DNA of 64,000 bases from CBDANZ01 sp965197865 (GTDB lineage Bacteria; Acidobacteriota; Vicinamibacteria; Vicinamibacterales; CAVVIG01). The notes under the pieces were generated by a model, which saw nothing but the letters and a program-made list of their open reading frames with translations, made no database searches and was not told the origin of the DNA. A program made the translations under genes and the position numbers. The first letter of the stretch is position 1. Every line of letters starts with the position of its first letter. The DNA lies in the NCBI GenBank assembly GCA_965197865.1, contig CBDANZ010000005.1, positions 620,001-684,000 of the forward strand. The letters run 5' to 3'. Positions 16,416 to 26,995 of this stretch are shown here, in pieces.

Positions 16416-17279
16416 GTGAAGCAGGCTTTGCTCATCACAGTAATTGCGATGGCGGCGCTTCTACCTGTCGGGCCCGGATGTCGCCCCAGGCAGGATCCCG
16501 CTGCGGTATCGATCGCCGCAGCCGCCGACCTGCGGTACGGGCTCGACGAGCTCGTAGGCGAGTTCAGGACCGAGCACCCGGAAGTCAATATCTCGGTCAC
16601 GTACGGATCGTCGGGGAATTTCTATGCCCAGCTCCTGCGCGGCGCTCCGTTCGACCTGTTTCTGTCGGCCGACGTCGCATATCCTCGCCAGTTGGCCGAC
16701 CGCGGTCTCATCGTCCCGGAGTCCGAATTCAGCTATGCCGAAGGTCGAATCGTCGTCTGGACGCTGGCGTCGTCGTCGCCGTTCAGCGTCGAGGCGCTCG
16801 GACTCCAAGCTTTGGCGGACCCCTCCGTGACGCGCATCGCGATCGCGAACCCGGAGCATGCCCCGTACGGCCGGGCAGCAGAGGCCGCCATACGGAAGGC
16901 GGGCCTGCTCGACCTTGTCAGGCCGAAGCTGGTGTTCGGCGAGAACGTTTCGCAGACGCTGCAGTTCGTGCAGAGCGGCTCGGCTGAGGTTGGGATCGTG
17001 GCGCTCTCGCTGGCGCTTGCGCCGCGGGTGGCAGCAGAGGGCCGCTATTGGCTCGTTCCCTCCGATCTGCACCCGCGAATTGAGCAAGGGGGAGCCATCA
17101 TGCGCTCGGCCAAGAATCTAGAAGTCGCGCGGGCATTTCGCGCCTTCCTGCTCAACCCAGAAGGGCGGGCGCTGCTCCAACGATACGGGTTTTCGACGCC
17201 CAACCTCGAGTTTCGGGCGCCGGAGGTCGGGGTCCGAACGCCCGACCTCACCCCCGGGCCTGCTGCGACGGGACCGTGA
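16416..17279 (+). CDS. modA: Molybdate ABC transporter, substrate-binding protein
   Basis: 287 residues from the GTG at 16416, preceded by TAGGA at 16402-16406; a long in-frame upstream extension crosses the divergent gene and is not real. The N-terminal hydrophobic segment ends near 'LPVGPGC', possibly a lipobox-like site. Mature motifs are ModA-like: 'VSIAAAADLRYGLDEL', 'VTYGSSGNFYAQLLRGAPFD', 'LFLSADVAYPRQL', and 'VQSGSAEVGIVALS'. It binds molybdate outside the membrane and delivers it to ModBC. It overlaps the modB start. Confidence 0.93.
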   Translation: MKQALLITVIAMAALLPVGPGCRPRQDPAAVSIAAAADLRYGLDELVGEFRTEHPEVNISVTYGSSGNFYAQLLRGAPFDLFLSADVAYPRQLADRGLIVPESEFSYAEGRIVVWTLASSSPFSVEALGLQALADPSVTRIAIANPEHAPYGRAAEAAIRKAGLLDLVRPKLVFGENVSQTLQFVQSGSAEVGIVALSLALAPRVAAEGRYWLVPSDLHPRIEQGGAIMRSAKNLEVARAFRAFLLNPEGRALLQRYGFSTPNLEFRAPEVGVRTPDLTPGPAATGP

Positions 17280-17959
17280 CATCTATGGACTGGACCGCGC
17301 TCGAAGTCAGCGCCCGTCTTGCTGTTGCGACGATGGTCGTCCTGCTGGTGATTGGTGTGCCGATCTCGTATTGGCTGGCATTTTCGACGTGGCGCTGGAA
17401 GTTTCTCGTCGAGGCCGTCGTGGCCCTCCCGCTCGTCTTGCCCCCGACGGTGCTCGGGTTCTACATCCTCATCGCGATCGGTCCCGCCAGCCCGGTCGGC
17501 CTGCTCTACGGCAGCTTCGCGGGACAGGTGCTGCCGTTCACATTCGAGGGACTGCTGGTCGCGTCGGTCCTCTACAGCCTTCCTTTTGCGGTGCAGCCTT
17601 TCGCAGCGGCGTTTTCCGCCGTCGACAGACGTTTGCTTGAAGCGTCGTGGTCCCTCGGCATCTCGCGCGGCGTCACGTTCAAACGGGTGGTGATGCCTCT
17701 CTCGCGCCGAGGGCTGGTCACCGGGATGGTGCTCAGCTTCGCGCACACACTGGGCGAGTTCGGCGTCGTGCTCATGGTGGGCGGCAACCGGCCGGGCGTC
17801 ACGCGAACGATCTCGGTGTCCATCTACGACAGCGTGCAGGCGCTCGACTATGCCACCGCGTGGCACACGTCGCTGCTGCTCCTCGTGGTGTCGTTCGTCC
17901 TCCTCGCCGTGACCTACTCGCTGCAGAAGACGGTCTGGGCTGTATGGCCGATGAGCTAG
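17276..17959 (+). CDS. modB: Molybdate ABC transporter, permease
   Basis: 227 residues with about five membrane segments. The cytoplasmic coupling motif 'EASWSLGISRGVTFKRVVMP' is the EAA loop of ModB/CysT-type permeases, and 'LPLVLPPTVLGFYILIAIG' is typical of ModB. The GTG at 17276 overlaps the modA stop by 4 bp; an ATG at 17285 is an alternative start. Its end overlaps modC by 16 bp. Confidence 0.93.
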   Translation: MTSMDWTALEVSARLAVATMVVLLVIGVPISYWLAFSTWRWKFLVEAVVALPLVLPPTVLGFYILIAIGPASPVGLLYGSFAGQVLPFTFEGLLVASVLYSLPFAVQPFAAAFSAVDRRLLEASWSLGISRGVTFKRVVMPLSRRGLVTGMVLSFAHTLGEFGVVLMVGGNRPGVTRTISVSIYDSVQALDYATAWHTSLLLLVVSFVLLAVTYSLQKTVWAVWPMS

Positions 17960-19035
17960 TCGTCAGCATCACCAAGCGGTTTGGAAGCGGCGCGACCGTG
18001 ACCGCAGACCTCCAGGTGTCGATGCGCCCAGGCTCGATTGTCGTGCTGTTCGGGCCGTCCGGCTCGGGCAAGACGACGCTCGTTCGAGCCGTCGCCGGGC
18101 TCGAGCGGCCCGACGCCGGGACGATTCGCTTCGCGGGCGAGACGTGGTTCGACGCCGGCTCGTCGACCTTTGTCGGACCCGAGCGCCGCCGGGTCGGCTA
18201 CGTCTTCCAGGAGGCGGCGCTGTTCCCGCACCTGACCGTGCGCGCCAACATCGAGTACGGCGTCAACACCCGGGACGCCGGCGCCGTGGCGCGGGCCGGC
18301 GAGCTCGTCGACATGCTCGCGCTACCCGATTTGGCAGACCGCTACCCGCGGCAACTGTCCGGCGGCCAGGCCGAGCGCGTGGCGCTCGCGCGGGCGCTGG
18401 CGTCCAGCCCGCGACTGCTCCTGCTCGACGAGCCGTTTGCGGCCCTGGACACGCCGGCCCGGATGGACCTGCGGCGCCTGCTGCGCGCGTCGGTCGAGCG
18501 GCTCGGGATCGCGGCGGTGCTCGTCACGCACGATCGCACCGAAGCCATCGCTCTTGGCGATCTCATGGCCGTGCTCGCTTGCGGACGCGTCAGACAGGTA
18601 GGATCGGTACTTGACGTCGTTCGCCGTCCGGCCGATTTCGTGGTCGCACGATCGGTCGGCGTCGAGTCGGTCGTGCCGGCGCGCATCGTCGGCGAGGCGG
18701 ACGGCCTCGTGGAGCTTCGTATCGGCCCCGCGACGCTCAGGGCCGTGGACGCCGAGTGGAAACACGATGAAAAGGACGTATTTGCGTGCATTCGAGCGGA
18801 GGATGTCACCCTGGAGCGGACGGCCACCCGGAACGCGAGTGCCCGGAATCATCTGTCCGCCCGGATCCTCAACATGGAATCGGACGGACCGCTCGAGCGG
18901 GTGACGCTCGACTGCGGGTTCCCGCTGGCCGCGCTGATTACCCGTCAGGCCAGAGAAGAGATGGCGCTCGCCGAGGGCGAGACCGTCGTGGCGGTTGTGA
19001 AAGCCACGGCGGTGCACCTCGTGCCGAAGATGTAG
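17944..19035 (+). CDS. modC: Molybdate ABC transporter, ATPase with TOBE domain
   Basis: 363 residues. Walker A 'FGPSGSGKTTL', ABC signature 'LSGGQAERVALARAL', Walker B 'LLLLDEPFAALD' and the switch His in 'VLVTHDRTEA'. The C-terminal part after about residue 290 ('NHLSARILNMESDG', 'VVAVVKATAVHLV') is a molybdate-sensing TOBE domain. The ATG at 17944 overlaps the end of modB. It is the last gene of modABC. Confidence 0.94.
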   Translation: MADELVVSITKRFGSGATVTADLQVSMRPGSIVVLFGPSGSGKTTLVRAVAGLERPDAGTIRFAGETWFDAGSSTFVGPERRRVGYVFQEAALFPHLTVRANIEYGVNTRDAGAVARAGELVDMLALPDLADRYPRQLSGGQAERVALARALASSPRLLLLDEPFAALDTPARMDLRRLLRASVERLGIAAVLVTHDRTEAIALGDLMAVLACGRVRQVGSVLDVVRRPADFVVARSVGVESVVPARIVGEADGLVELRIGPATLRAVDAEWKHDEKDVFACIRAEDVTLERTATRNASARNHLSARILNMESDGPLERVTLDCGFPLAALITRQAREEMALAEGETVVAVVKATAVHLVPKM

Positions 19036-19042
19036 GCTGGGT

Positions 19043-19153
19043 GTGCTTCCCATAGCGACCTCGGACGCTCCCGTCTTCATCGCCCGAGGCCTGACCAAGG
19101 TCTACGAGATGGGCGAAGTCACGGTCGAGGCGCTTCGCGGGATCGACTTCGAT
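19043..19153 (+). pseudogene. N-terminal stub of a LolD/MacB-type ABC ATPase
   Basis: The frame encodes 'PVFIARGLTKVYEMGEVTVE' and 'ALRGIDFD', the canonical start of a MacB/LolD-type ATPase, which should continue into a Walker A. Instead it joins without a break to the ATG of a secreted-protein gene at 19154. The rest of the ATPase has been lost, apparently by a deletion whose junction is at about 19153/19154. Confidence 0.75.
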
Positions 19154-19537
19154 ATGCGTAAGCTCCTTGCAGCGTTAGTGGCGGTCGCGTTCGTTGCGGC
19201 TTTGGGCGTTCCTGCCGTCGCGGCGGCGGAAACCATCACGGGCAAGCTTATCGATCAGGGCTGCTACTTGAAAGACAAGGTGAACAACACCGGCGTCGAC
19301 CACAAGATGCCGGCCGACATGGCGGGCTGCGCCGTCATGTGCGCGAAGAAGGGCATGCCGCTGGCGCTGCTCACGACCCACGGCAAGGTCTACACTATCA
19401 AGGGCGGGTCTGGCGGCCGACAACAACGCCAAGTTCGTGGGCACATGGCGCACACCGTCTCGATCACCGGGGATGTGATGACCGCAGCGGGTGCGAGGTC
19501 GATCACGGCCGATGATCTGAAGATGGTCTCCAGGTAA
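19154..19537 (+). CDS. Secreted cysteine-containing hypothetical protein
   Basis: 127 residues with a clear signal peptide ('LLAALVAVAFVAALGVPAVA'). Four Cys occur in the mature part: 'DQGCYLKDK' and 'MAGCAVMCAKKGMP' hold three of these closely spaced residues; I see no fourth with certainty. Around residues 86-97 the sequence 'SGGRQQRQVRGH' looks like a shifted reading of 'LAADNNAKFVGH' in the next frame, implying an inserted T near 19409 and a lost G near 19440. The frame is then restored ('MAHTVSITGDVM'). It sits directly behind the ATPase stub. The function is unknown. Confidence 0.7.
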   Translation: MRKLLAALVAVAFVAALGVPAVAAAETITGKLIDQGCYLKDKVNNTGVDHKMPADMAGCAVMCAKKGMPLALLTTHGKVYTIKGGSGGRQQRQVRGHMAHTVSITGDVMTAAGARSITADDLKMVSR

Positions 19538-19593
19538 GAGCTGGAAACCATTTCGTAACCCTTGGCAGGGTCAGCCTTTTCGCGGATCTGCCA

Positions 19594-19618
19594 CCCCAGC
19601 GCGGCTGCCGCGCTGGGG
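19594..19618. terminator. Strong palindrome between convergent genes
   Basis: CCCCAGCGCGGC-T-GCCGCGCTGGGG, perfect 12-bp arms, lies between the ends of the secreted hypothetical gene and ahcY. It could be a bidirectional terminator, but there is no T-tract on either side. Confidence 0.55.
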
Positions 19619-19661
19619 GCCCTGGCTCCTTGGCCGGCTGTCAAGAGTCGTGAAAGGGCCG

Positions 19662-21161
<1,500 letters not shown>

Positions 21162-21261
21162 GCCACTTAGAATAGACGCCTTTTCGCCTTACTGCAAAGG
21201 AGCCTCTTAGACCACTTCTTGGCGAGTGAGTCGAGACCGGCGCGCCCGAGCTCCTCCGAGC

Positions 21262-21898
21262 TCATAACAACGTGAAACTGGACGTCGGCATCAAACCGCA
21301 TCGTCTCGCTGCTTGCGGGAACCGGAGTTCGATTGAAAGGAGCACGTCGAAACGATCCGCGTCGATTTGCGCCGCCCCGAGTTCGGCGTCGGCCGCCCGA
21401 CTTTCCGACTGCGTCATGGCGAGCTCGGCGTCTGCGTGGCGCGGATCCTCGGGCCGCGCGCCCGCCCGGCGCAGCCGAAACTGGGCATCGGCCGCGCTCC
21501 GCGCGGGGCAGCACCCGCCGCACGCCGCCGGCACTATCGCCAGGGGGAATTTCGGCGCCGTCAAACGGATTCCTGCACGGAGTACATGCTGAAGGCCTCG
21601 ATTCCGCGGTGGCGCCGCACGCAAGCGCGTGGTGCATCGTCTCCTGGACATGCTGGACGAACGCGTCGGGGGTAGGCGATGCGATATCGGCCGGATGCTG
21701 CGCCGCCATCTCCCGGCGAATCGGGGCGCCCACAAGGTACACGACGATAGGCGGGAGCATGCTGAAATAGGCGGCAAGCGGATGAACCTTTCGGAAGGCC
21801 TTCAGGTCCACGCGCGCTCCGGCGTAGCCGCGGGCGGAGGACTCGACGGCGGCGGCCGCCAGGATGCGGTCTAGCGAGACTCTGGCCGGGCGGGCCAT
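21262..21898 (-). pseudogene. Remnants of a TetR regulator and a HlyD-type adaptor
   Basis: The start 'MARPARVSLDRILAAAAVES' is the first HTH helix of a TetR protein, but it jumps after 'GARVD' to a TetR C-terminal-like segment ('AYFSMLPPIVVYLVGAPIRR'), losing about 100 residues. After 'GATAES' the frame shifts. In a second frame, 'LRRAGARPEDPRHADAELAM' and 'ADAELGAAQIDADRF' match the coiled-coil hairpin of HlyD/MacA adaptors. Acidobacterial genomes often pair TetR, HlyD and MacB genes, and the ATPase stub at 19.04-19.15 kb may come from a similar set, although on the other strand. Confidence 0.7.
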
Positions 21899-22003
21899 AG
21901 AAATTAATATAGTTCGTTAATTGCAACGTCGGGGCGGTCCTGTCAAGGCGCCATGGATCGAGCAGGCGGCACAGGTCTGGGATCCTCGGGGGGGGAGTGA
22001 ATC

Positions 22004-22933
22004 ATGAAAATCGTGATAGCCGGTGGCACGGGCTTCCTCGGCCGATCGCTAGCTGACGCGCTCGCGCGAGAGCCCGCGACCCTTCAACACGACGTCATCA
22101 TCCTCACGCGCCAGCGCGTGTCTTCGGGCCGTCCGTCGCAGCCGCGCCTGCTAACCTGGGCGCCCTGTGGCGCCGTAGGGCCGTGGGCGGCCGAGCTGGA
22201 CGGCGCCAGCGCCGTCGTGAACCTGGCCGGCGAGTCGATCGGCGAACGCCGCTGGAGCGACGCGCAGAAACAGCGCATCCTCGACAGCCGGCGGCTCGCG
22301 ACCCGGAGCCTCGTGAGCGCGATCCGACAGGCCACGCGACCGCCATTGGTGTTCGTCAGCGGCTCGGCGGTCGGCTACTACGGACCACGCGGCGACGAAA
22401 TCGTCACCGAGGACGCACCGGCGGGCAGCGATTTTCTAGCGCACGTCTGTCTCCAGTGGGAGGAGGAAGCGGCTCGTGCCGAGGGGCCTCGCACGCGCGT
22501 CGTCCGTCTTCGCACCGGCCTCGTGCTCGCGCGCGACGGTGGCGCGCTTCCGAAAATGCTGCCGCCGTTCTGGTTCGGGGCCGGCGGGCCCGTGGGGTCG
22601 GGACGCCAGTACTGGCCGTGGATTCATCGGCAGGACTGGATCGATCTCGTTCGCTTTGTCATTCAGACATCAGCCGTCTCCGGCCCGCTGAACGCGACGG
22701 CGCCGAACCCGGCGACGAATGCCGAGTTTGCTCGCCTCCTGGGTCGAGCGCTGCGACGGCCCGCGCTACTGCCGACGCCCGGGTTCGCCATGAAAGTGCT
22801 CCTGGGCGAAATGGCCGGAGCGCTCCTCCTCTCGGGTCAGCGCGCGGTGCCGGCGAAAGTCGAAGCTGCCGGATTCAGGTTCACGTTTGGAGCCCTCGAG
22901 GATGCGCTCCGAGCCATGTTCCAGAAGCGATAG
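22004..22933 (+). CDS. TIGR01777-family NAD(P)-dependent epimerase
   Basis: 309 residues, an extended short-chain dehydrogenase. Rossmann motif 'IAGGTGFLGRSLADAL', 'VVNLAGESIGERRWS', the 'SGSAVGYYGPRGDE' active-site region and C-terminal 'VPAKVEAAGFRFTFGALEDA' define the YfcH/TIGR01777 family. The substrate is unknown; some relatives are tied to division or sulfolipid-like metabolism, but nothing here points to either. A good GGGGGAG ribosome site precedes the ATG. Confidence 0.88.
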   Translation: MKIVIAGGTGFLGRSLADALAREPATLQHDVIILTRQRVSSGRPSQPRLLTWAPCGAVGPWAAELDGASAVVNLAGESIGERRWSDAQKQRILDSRRLATRSLVSAIRQATRPPLVFVSGSAVGYYGPRGDEIVTEDAPAGSDFLAHVCLQWEEEAARAEGPRTRVVRLRTGLVLARDGGALPKMLPPFWFGAGGPVGSGRQYWPWIHRQDWIDLVRFVIQTSAVSGPLNATAPNPATNAEFARLLGRALRRPALLPTPGFAMKVLLGEMAGALLLSGQRAVPAKVEAAGFRFTFGALEDALRAMFQKR

Positions 22934-23012
22934 CCGCCTTCCGGAATAAAGGCCGAGGTCCCGGCGCGGCATCGTGTAAACTGATGCGCTTAACACACAT
23001 GGAGGGTGTGGG

Positions 23013-23576
23013 ATGAGGCGCTTCTTATCGTCATGGTTCCTGGTGCTCGCTCTGGCCACGGCTGTCCCCGCAAGACCGGCTCTCGCCAAACAGGCGCAAC
23101 CGCAGCTGCGCCCACCGGACGTGATTTTCGTGCCGACGCCTCCCGAGGTCGTCAAAGCCATGCTCGAGGTGGCGGCTGTCGGCAAGAACGACATCGTGTA
23201 CGACCTCGGTTCCGGCGACGGCCGGATTCCCATTGCGGCAGTCAAGGACTTCGGCGCGCTACGCGCCGTTGGAATCGATATCGATGCGCAGCGCATCCGG
23301 GAAGCGAACGACAACCTGAAGGCGGCCGGCGTCGGCGATCGCGTCCGGTTCCTGAATCAGGACCTGTTCGCGACCAACATCAGCGAGGCGACCGTCGTCA
23401 CGCTCTATTTGCTGCCGAGTCTCAACCTGAAGCTGCTGCCCAAGCTGAAGGCCGAGCTTCGACCGGGGACGCGGATCGTCTCGCACTCTTTCGATATGGG
23501 AGCCGAGTGGAAGCCGGAGAAGACCCTCACCGTCGATAACCGCACGGTGTACTTCTGGACGATACCGAAGCAATAG
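23013..23576 (+). CDS. Exported class I SAM-dependent methyltransferase-like protein
   Basis: 187 residues. A clear signal peptide ('MRRFLSSWFLVLALATAVPA') precedes a methyltransferase fold with motif I 'DIVYDLGSGDGRIPIAAVKD', an acidic motif II ('VGIDIDAQRIREAN') and 'FLNQDLFATNISEATVV'. An exported SAM enzyme is odd because SAM is cytoplasmic. A paralogue with the same layout lies at 42.76 kb. The 60 residues after motif I match that paralogue's 'EATVVTLYLLP..LNLKLLPKL' pattern. Function unknown. Confidence 0.8.
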   Translation: MRRFLSSWFLVLALATAVPARPALAKQAQPQLRPPDVIFVPTPPEVVKAMLEVAAVGKNDIVYDLGSGDGRIPIAAVKDFGALRAVGIDIDAQRIREANDNLKAAGVGDRVRFLNQDLFATNISEATVVTLYLLPSLNLKLLPKLKAELRPGTRIVSHSFDMGAEWKPEKTLTVDNRTVYFWTIPKQ

Positions 23577-23611
23577 CTGGAAGGAGCTTCGATTCGAAAG
23601 GCCCGACGCTT

Positions 23612-23940
23612 GTGACATGGGCGTTGAGCCAGGCGGACTCCGGGGTGTCAGGAGCCTTGGCGCTCCAGGCGCTCGGGGCGCCTGAAGGTACGTGCAACTT
23701 CTGCCACGGCAACAAGATGGGCACGTTCTGGGGAACGGTCGCTGGAACATCATTGACGATCACGATGTTGTTTCCAGCGGAGTCGAGGGCGACCGGACAC
23801 CGGCGTGCACCGCAACACTCACCGGCACAGCGACCGGGATCGCTCCCGACCGACTCGAGGCCACATTGTCTGCCGAGGATTCGTGCGAGGGCTGGTCCTG
23901 AATGGGACGGTGTCGCTGGCGTGCGATCAGAGATAAAACC
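23612..23940 (+). pseudogene. Decayed secreted beta-rich protein fragment
   Basis: Reading across frames gives 'TCNFCHGNKMGTFWGTVAGT', 'SLTITMLFPAES', then (next frame) 'GDRTPACTATLTGTATGIAP', 'EATLSAEDSCEG', then (another frame) 'LVLNGTVSLA'. This looks like the C-terminal half of a small secreted beta-sandwich protein with at least two frameshifts, near 23780 and 23895. Confidence 0.5.
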
Positions 23941-24010
23941 ACGTCTAAATCATACCGGTCGAACAAGCGGACCGTTACTCCACCTCGCGCCAGTATCTAT
24001 AGTTTCGTAA

Positions 24011-26836
24011 TCACCTGAGACTGATCAGGTTCGCCAGAAGCTGGTAGGCGCCGTCGACGCCGCGCGGCAGCTCACGCCAGAGGTTAAGACCCACGTACAC
24101 CCAGCGCCCCTTGCCGTAGGCGGCGACGACCAGCGCGCCGCGCTTCACGCCAGGATTGTTCGGAAACGGATCCTCGAGTTCGATGAGATCGCGGTATCTG
24201 GAGTCGCCGGAGGCGAGGAAATACAGGCCGCGCTCTTGCACCCAGTTCTTCCATGCCTCGTCGGTGATCTTGTTGGGGGTGTTGAACACGGGATCGGAAG
24301 GCGTGAGGATACCGACCGGCGCGATCTCATCGGTGATGCGATTACGGGTGACCTTCGCTGGGTACGGTCCGTACTGCGCCTCGTTGAACTCGAACTTGTT
24401 GTACTGCACGATGAGCGTCCCTCCGTTCCGGACGTACTCGAGCAAACGGCTGTTGTTCGCGCGCAGATCCGCGCGGCGCTCGTACGCGCGCACGCCGGTG
24501 ACGATCGTGGGGAACCGCGACAGATCGCCCCAGGCGAGATCGTCGGCGCCGATCATCTCGACCTTCGCACCAAGCTGGGCGATGGCCGCCGGCACTTCGT
24601 CGCCCACGCCCATCACGTAGCCGACCGTGAGGTTCGGCGCCGTACGCACGTCGATGACTTTTACTCGCGCCTCGGCCTCGTGATAAATGTGTTGTCGCGT
24701 GATGTGGGGGTACTCGATTACCTGATACCCTCGCGCGAACGCCTGACCGCCCGTCACATCAGTTTTCGCCTGTGCGCTCACCAGATACTCGCCCGACACG
24801 AGCGCGGCCGCCGGCCCGACCTGGAAGCGGACCGTTCGCGATTCATCCTCACGCGAGAATTTGATCGGCTGCTGCGTGGGCGTCGATATCCACCCTTGCG
24901 GAAGGATGAGCTCCACCGCGCTTTCCGTGGGCCCTCTTGAGCCGTTGACGACCGTCACTCGAACTTCGCGTCGCGGGCTCGCGGTTCCTGGCGTGCGGCC
25001 GACCGGTTTCACCGATGCGCCCTGTGGCGCTGCCCGTCGTGCCGCGGTTCCCACCGCCGACGCGGGGGCGGGAACAATCAAGACGTCCGGAGAAATCTGC
25101 ACCGACAGGGCCGGCACGACCAGGAGCTCCGATCGCTTCTCACCGCTGAAAATATTGCCCCCGTACCGGTACTGCACGGGCAGCCCAGAGATTACGTCTT
25201 CGTCAACGCCGGCTGCGAAGGCGAGCGTTACTTGGACGTAGAAGGGGGTCGGCCGGTGCGGCAGGCCAAACGGCGCATCGGGGTCGAACGTGTAACGGCC
25301 GGCCTCGCCCTCCCGGTGCCAGTACGGTTCGGCTGGCCGCGCGTCTTTCGGCACCGTGAGCGTGGGCTCGCACCGCGCGGTCTGACCTTTGCCCAGCGTC
25401 GAGATCGGCGACGCCGTCGCCAGGGGCGCGCCTCTGCGCCCACGTCCGCCTCCGCCTCGTCCTCCTGCTCCACCGCCGACGACCTCCGTCAGCGTGCACG
25501 CGGCATCGCCGTCGAACCCGCTGAATTTCACCCGTTTGACCATGACGGCTGCCGCCCCACGATTGGCCACCACCAGCGACACTCGCACCGGCTGTCCGGC
25601 CACGACCACCCCATCGTCGGCAAGCGCTTCGACGCGCACGGCGTTGGCGATGAGGATCGCCTGCTGAAACTCGCGTTCCTTCTGTCGCAGCCGGAAATCG
25701 ATCTCGAAACGACCGTTGTCGTCGATTGAAAGGGCGCGGAGCCGCGCACGGAGCGCCCGTACAGCACGCAAGCCGGCGAGCAGCGGCTGCACCGTCGCCT
25801 CGTTGCCGGTGAGGTCGAATCTCCGCTGCGCGTCCTGTACGGCCGACGCGATCGCCTTGAGTCCACTCGTCAGCTCCCTGGGTGGTCGCGCACCCGCGAA
25901 CTGTGCCAGGCCGGCAATCGAGCTGTCGACGCCGTCGAACAGGGATCGTTCGATGCGCTGCGCCTGGCCGGCAATCGTCGACTCGACCAGCTGGAAGCTG
26001 CCGACGGATGGACCTGGCAGCGAGAGCACCTGCCCCAGTCCCTGGCATTTGTGCATGCTTCTCGCTTCGAAGCCGATTTCAGAGTAAGTCCTGCCCAGCA
26101 GCGAATCGTACACGCCCAGATTCACTGACAGCGATCTTGTCACCCGGTTGGGGACAGCTCCAGGGCCGCCCTGTGCGGAGTAGTAGAACTTCTTCGGCTG
26201 CCACACGTGCAGGCCGTCCTTCAACTGTTCCGGGTATTTCGTCGGATCGCCGGCAAGCTGGTACGCCTCACGCGCGAGAACGGCCGATGCCTGGTGATGC
26301 TGACCGCCGCCTCCGCCGTCGGGCCGGAGCGCAAGAATGACATCGGGACGGACCATCCGGATGAGCCGAACGAAATCGCCGACGATTTCCTCTCGGCCCC
26401 ACTTCTCGAACGTCTCCTCGATGCTGAACGAAAAGCCGAAGTCCACGGCGCGCGTGAAATACTGCTCGGCGCCGTCGAAGCGGTGCAGCGCCGCCAGTTC
26501 TTCGGTCCGCAGGACGCCGAGAGCCTCGAAAATCTCCGGTCCAATTTCGTTTTGGCCTCCGTTGCCACGCGTCGCTGTCGCGAGCGCCGTGCGGTAGCCC
26601 TGGCCGCGATTCAGCATCACGAGCAGCCCGTTGTTCTCATCGTCGGGATGCGCTGTGGCGTGCATGAAGATGCCAGTATTGGCCAGGTGCCGCAGCGCGA
26701 GTCCCAGAGCGACTTGCCCTTGCTGCCCGTCGAGCGGCGTCACGCGCATCTGCGTGCGCGGCTCGAGCGTCGCGAGGCCGACGAGAACGCCGACGAGAAC
26801 AACGACGACGACGATACGCAGGTGTTTAGGAGCCAT
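24011..26836 (-). CDS. Large PIG-L family deacetylase with C-terminal propeller-free extensions
   Basis: 941 residues. An N-terminal membrane anchor or signal ('IVVVVVLVGVLVGLATL') precedes a PIG-L/LmbE domain with 'MHATAHPDDENNGLLVML' (zinc-binding HPDD) and 'VILALRPDGGGGGQHHQAS'. The next 550 residues contain an NPCBM/NEW2-like and CARDB-like beta-rich region ('VRVSLVVANRGAAAVMVKRV') and a Gly/Arg loop, then a C-terminal domain ('RRNGG'-like 'LLEYVRNGGTLIVQYNKFEF'). Large secreted members of this family are common in acidobacteria and planctomycetes and probably deacetylate sugars outside the cytoplasm. The exact C-terminal domain names are my inference. Confidence 0.8.
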   Translation of the reverse strand: MAPKHLRIVVVVVLVGVLVGLATLEPRTQMRVTPLDGQQGQVALGLALRHLANTGIFMHATAHPDDENNGLLVMLNRGQGYRTALATATRGNGGQNEIGPEIFEALGVLRTEELAALHRFDGAEQYFTRAVDFGFSFSIEETFEKWGREEIVGDFVRLIRMVRPDVILALRPDGGGGGQHHQASAVLAREAYQLAGDPTKYPEQLKDGLHVWQPKKFYYSAQGGPGAVPNRVTRSLSVNLGVYDSLLGRTYSEIGFEARSMHKCQGLGQVLSLPGPSVGSFQLVESTIAGQAQRIERSLFDGVDSSIAGLAQFAGARPPRELTSGLKAIASAVQDAQRRFDLTGNEATVQPLLAGLRAVRALRARLRALSIDDNGRFEIDFRLRQKEREFQQAILIANAVRVEALADDGVVVAGQPVRVSLVVANRGAAAVMVKRVKFSGFDGDAACTLTEVVGGGAGGRGGGGRGRRGAPLATASPISTLGKGQTARCEPTLTVPKDARPAEPYWHREGEAGRYTFDPDAPFGLPHRPTPFYVQVTLAFAAGVDEDVISGLPVQYRYGGNIFSGEKRSELLVVPALSVQISPDVLIVPAPASAVGTAARRAAPQGASVKPVGRTPGTASPRREVRVTVVNGSRGPTESAVELILPQGWISTPTQQPIKFSREDESRTVRFQVGPAAALVSGEYLVSAQAKTDVTGGQAFARGYQVIEYPHITRQHIYHEAEARVKVIDVRTAPNLTVGYVMGVGDEVPAAIAQLGAKVEMIGADDLAWGDLSRFPTIVTGVRAYERRADLRANNSRLLEYVRNGGTLIVQYNKFEFNEAQYGPYPAKVTRNRITDEIAPVGILTPSDPVFNTPNKITDEAWKNWVQERGLYFLASGDSRYRDLIELEDPFPNNPGVKRGALVVAAYGKGRWVYVGLNLWRELPRGVDGAYQLLANLISLR

Positions 26837-26842
26837 TTCGCA

Positions 26843-26990
26843 GCCTGGTAGTGTCCGCCTGGAGACGGATTGTTGCGAGTATACCGCCGTCGTTCTACCT
26901 CCCCGCCACGCCCAGGTTGGACGCTATTTCAGAACCTCGGTAGTTTCCGCCCTTAGGCGGACTTTGGCCGGCTGAGCCGGCCACTACCAG
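26843..26990. repeat. Compound palindromic repeats 'GGTAGT..CCGCC..GGCCGGC..CACTACC'
   Basis: Between bshA and the PIG-L gene: TCCGCC-CTTA-GGCGGA (26946-26961) and GGCCGGC-TGA-GCCGGCC (26966-26982), both perfect, flanked by GGTAGT and CACTACC. A partial copy (GGTAGTGTCCGCC) lies at 26845. This looks like a mobile or REP-like compound element. Confidence 0.7.
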
Positions 26991-26995
26991 CTCCT

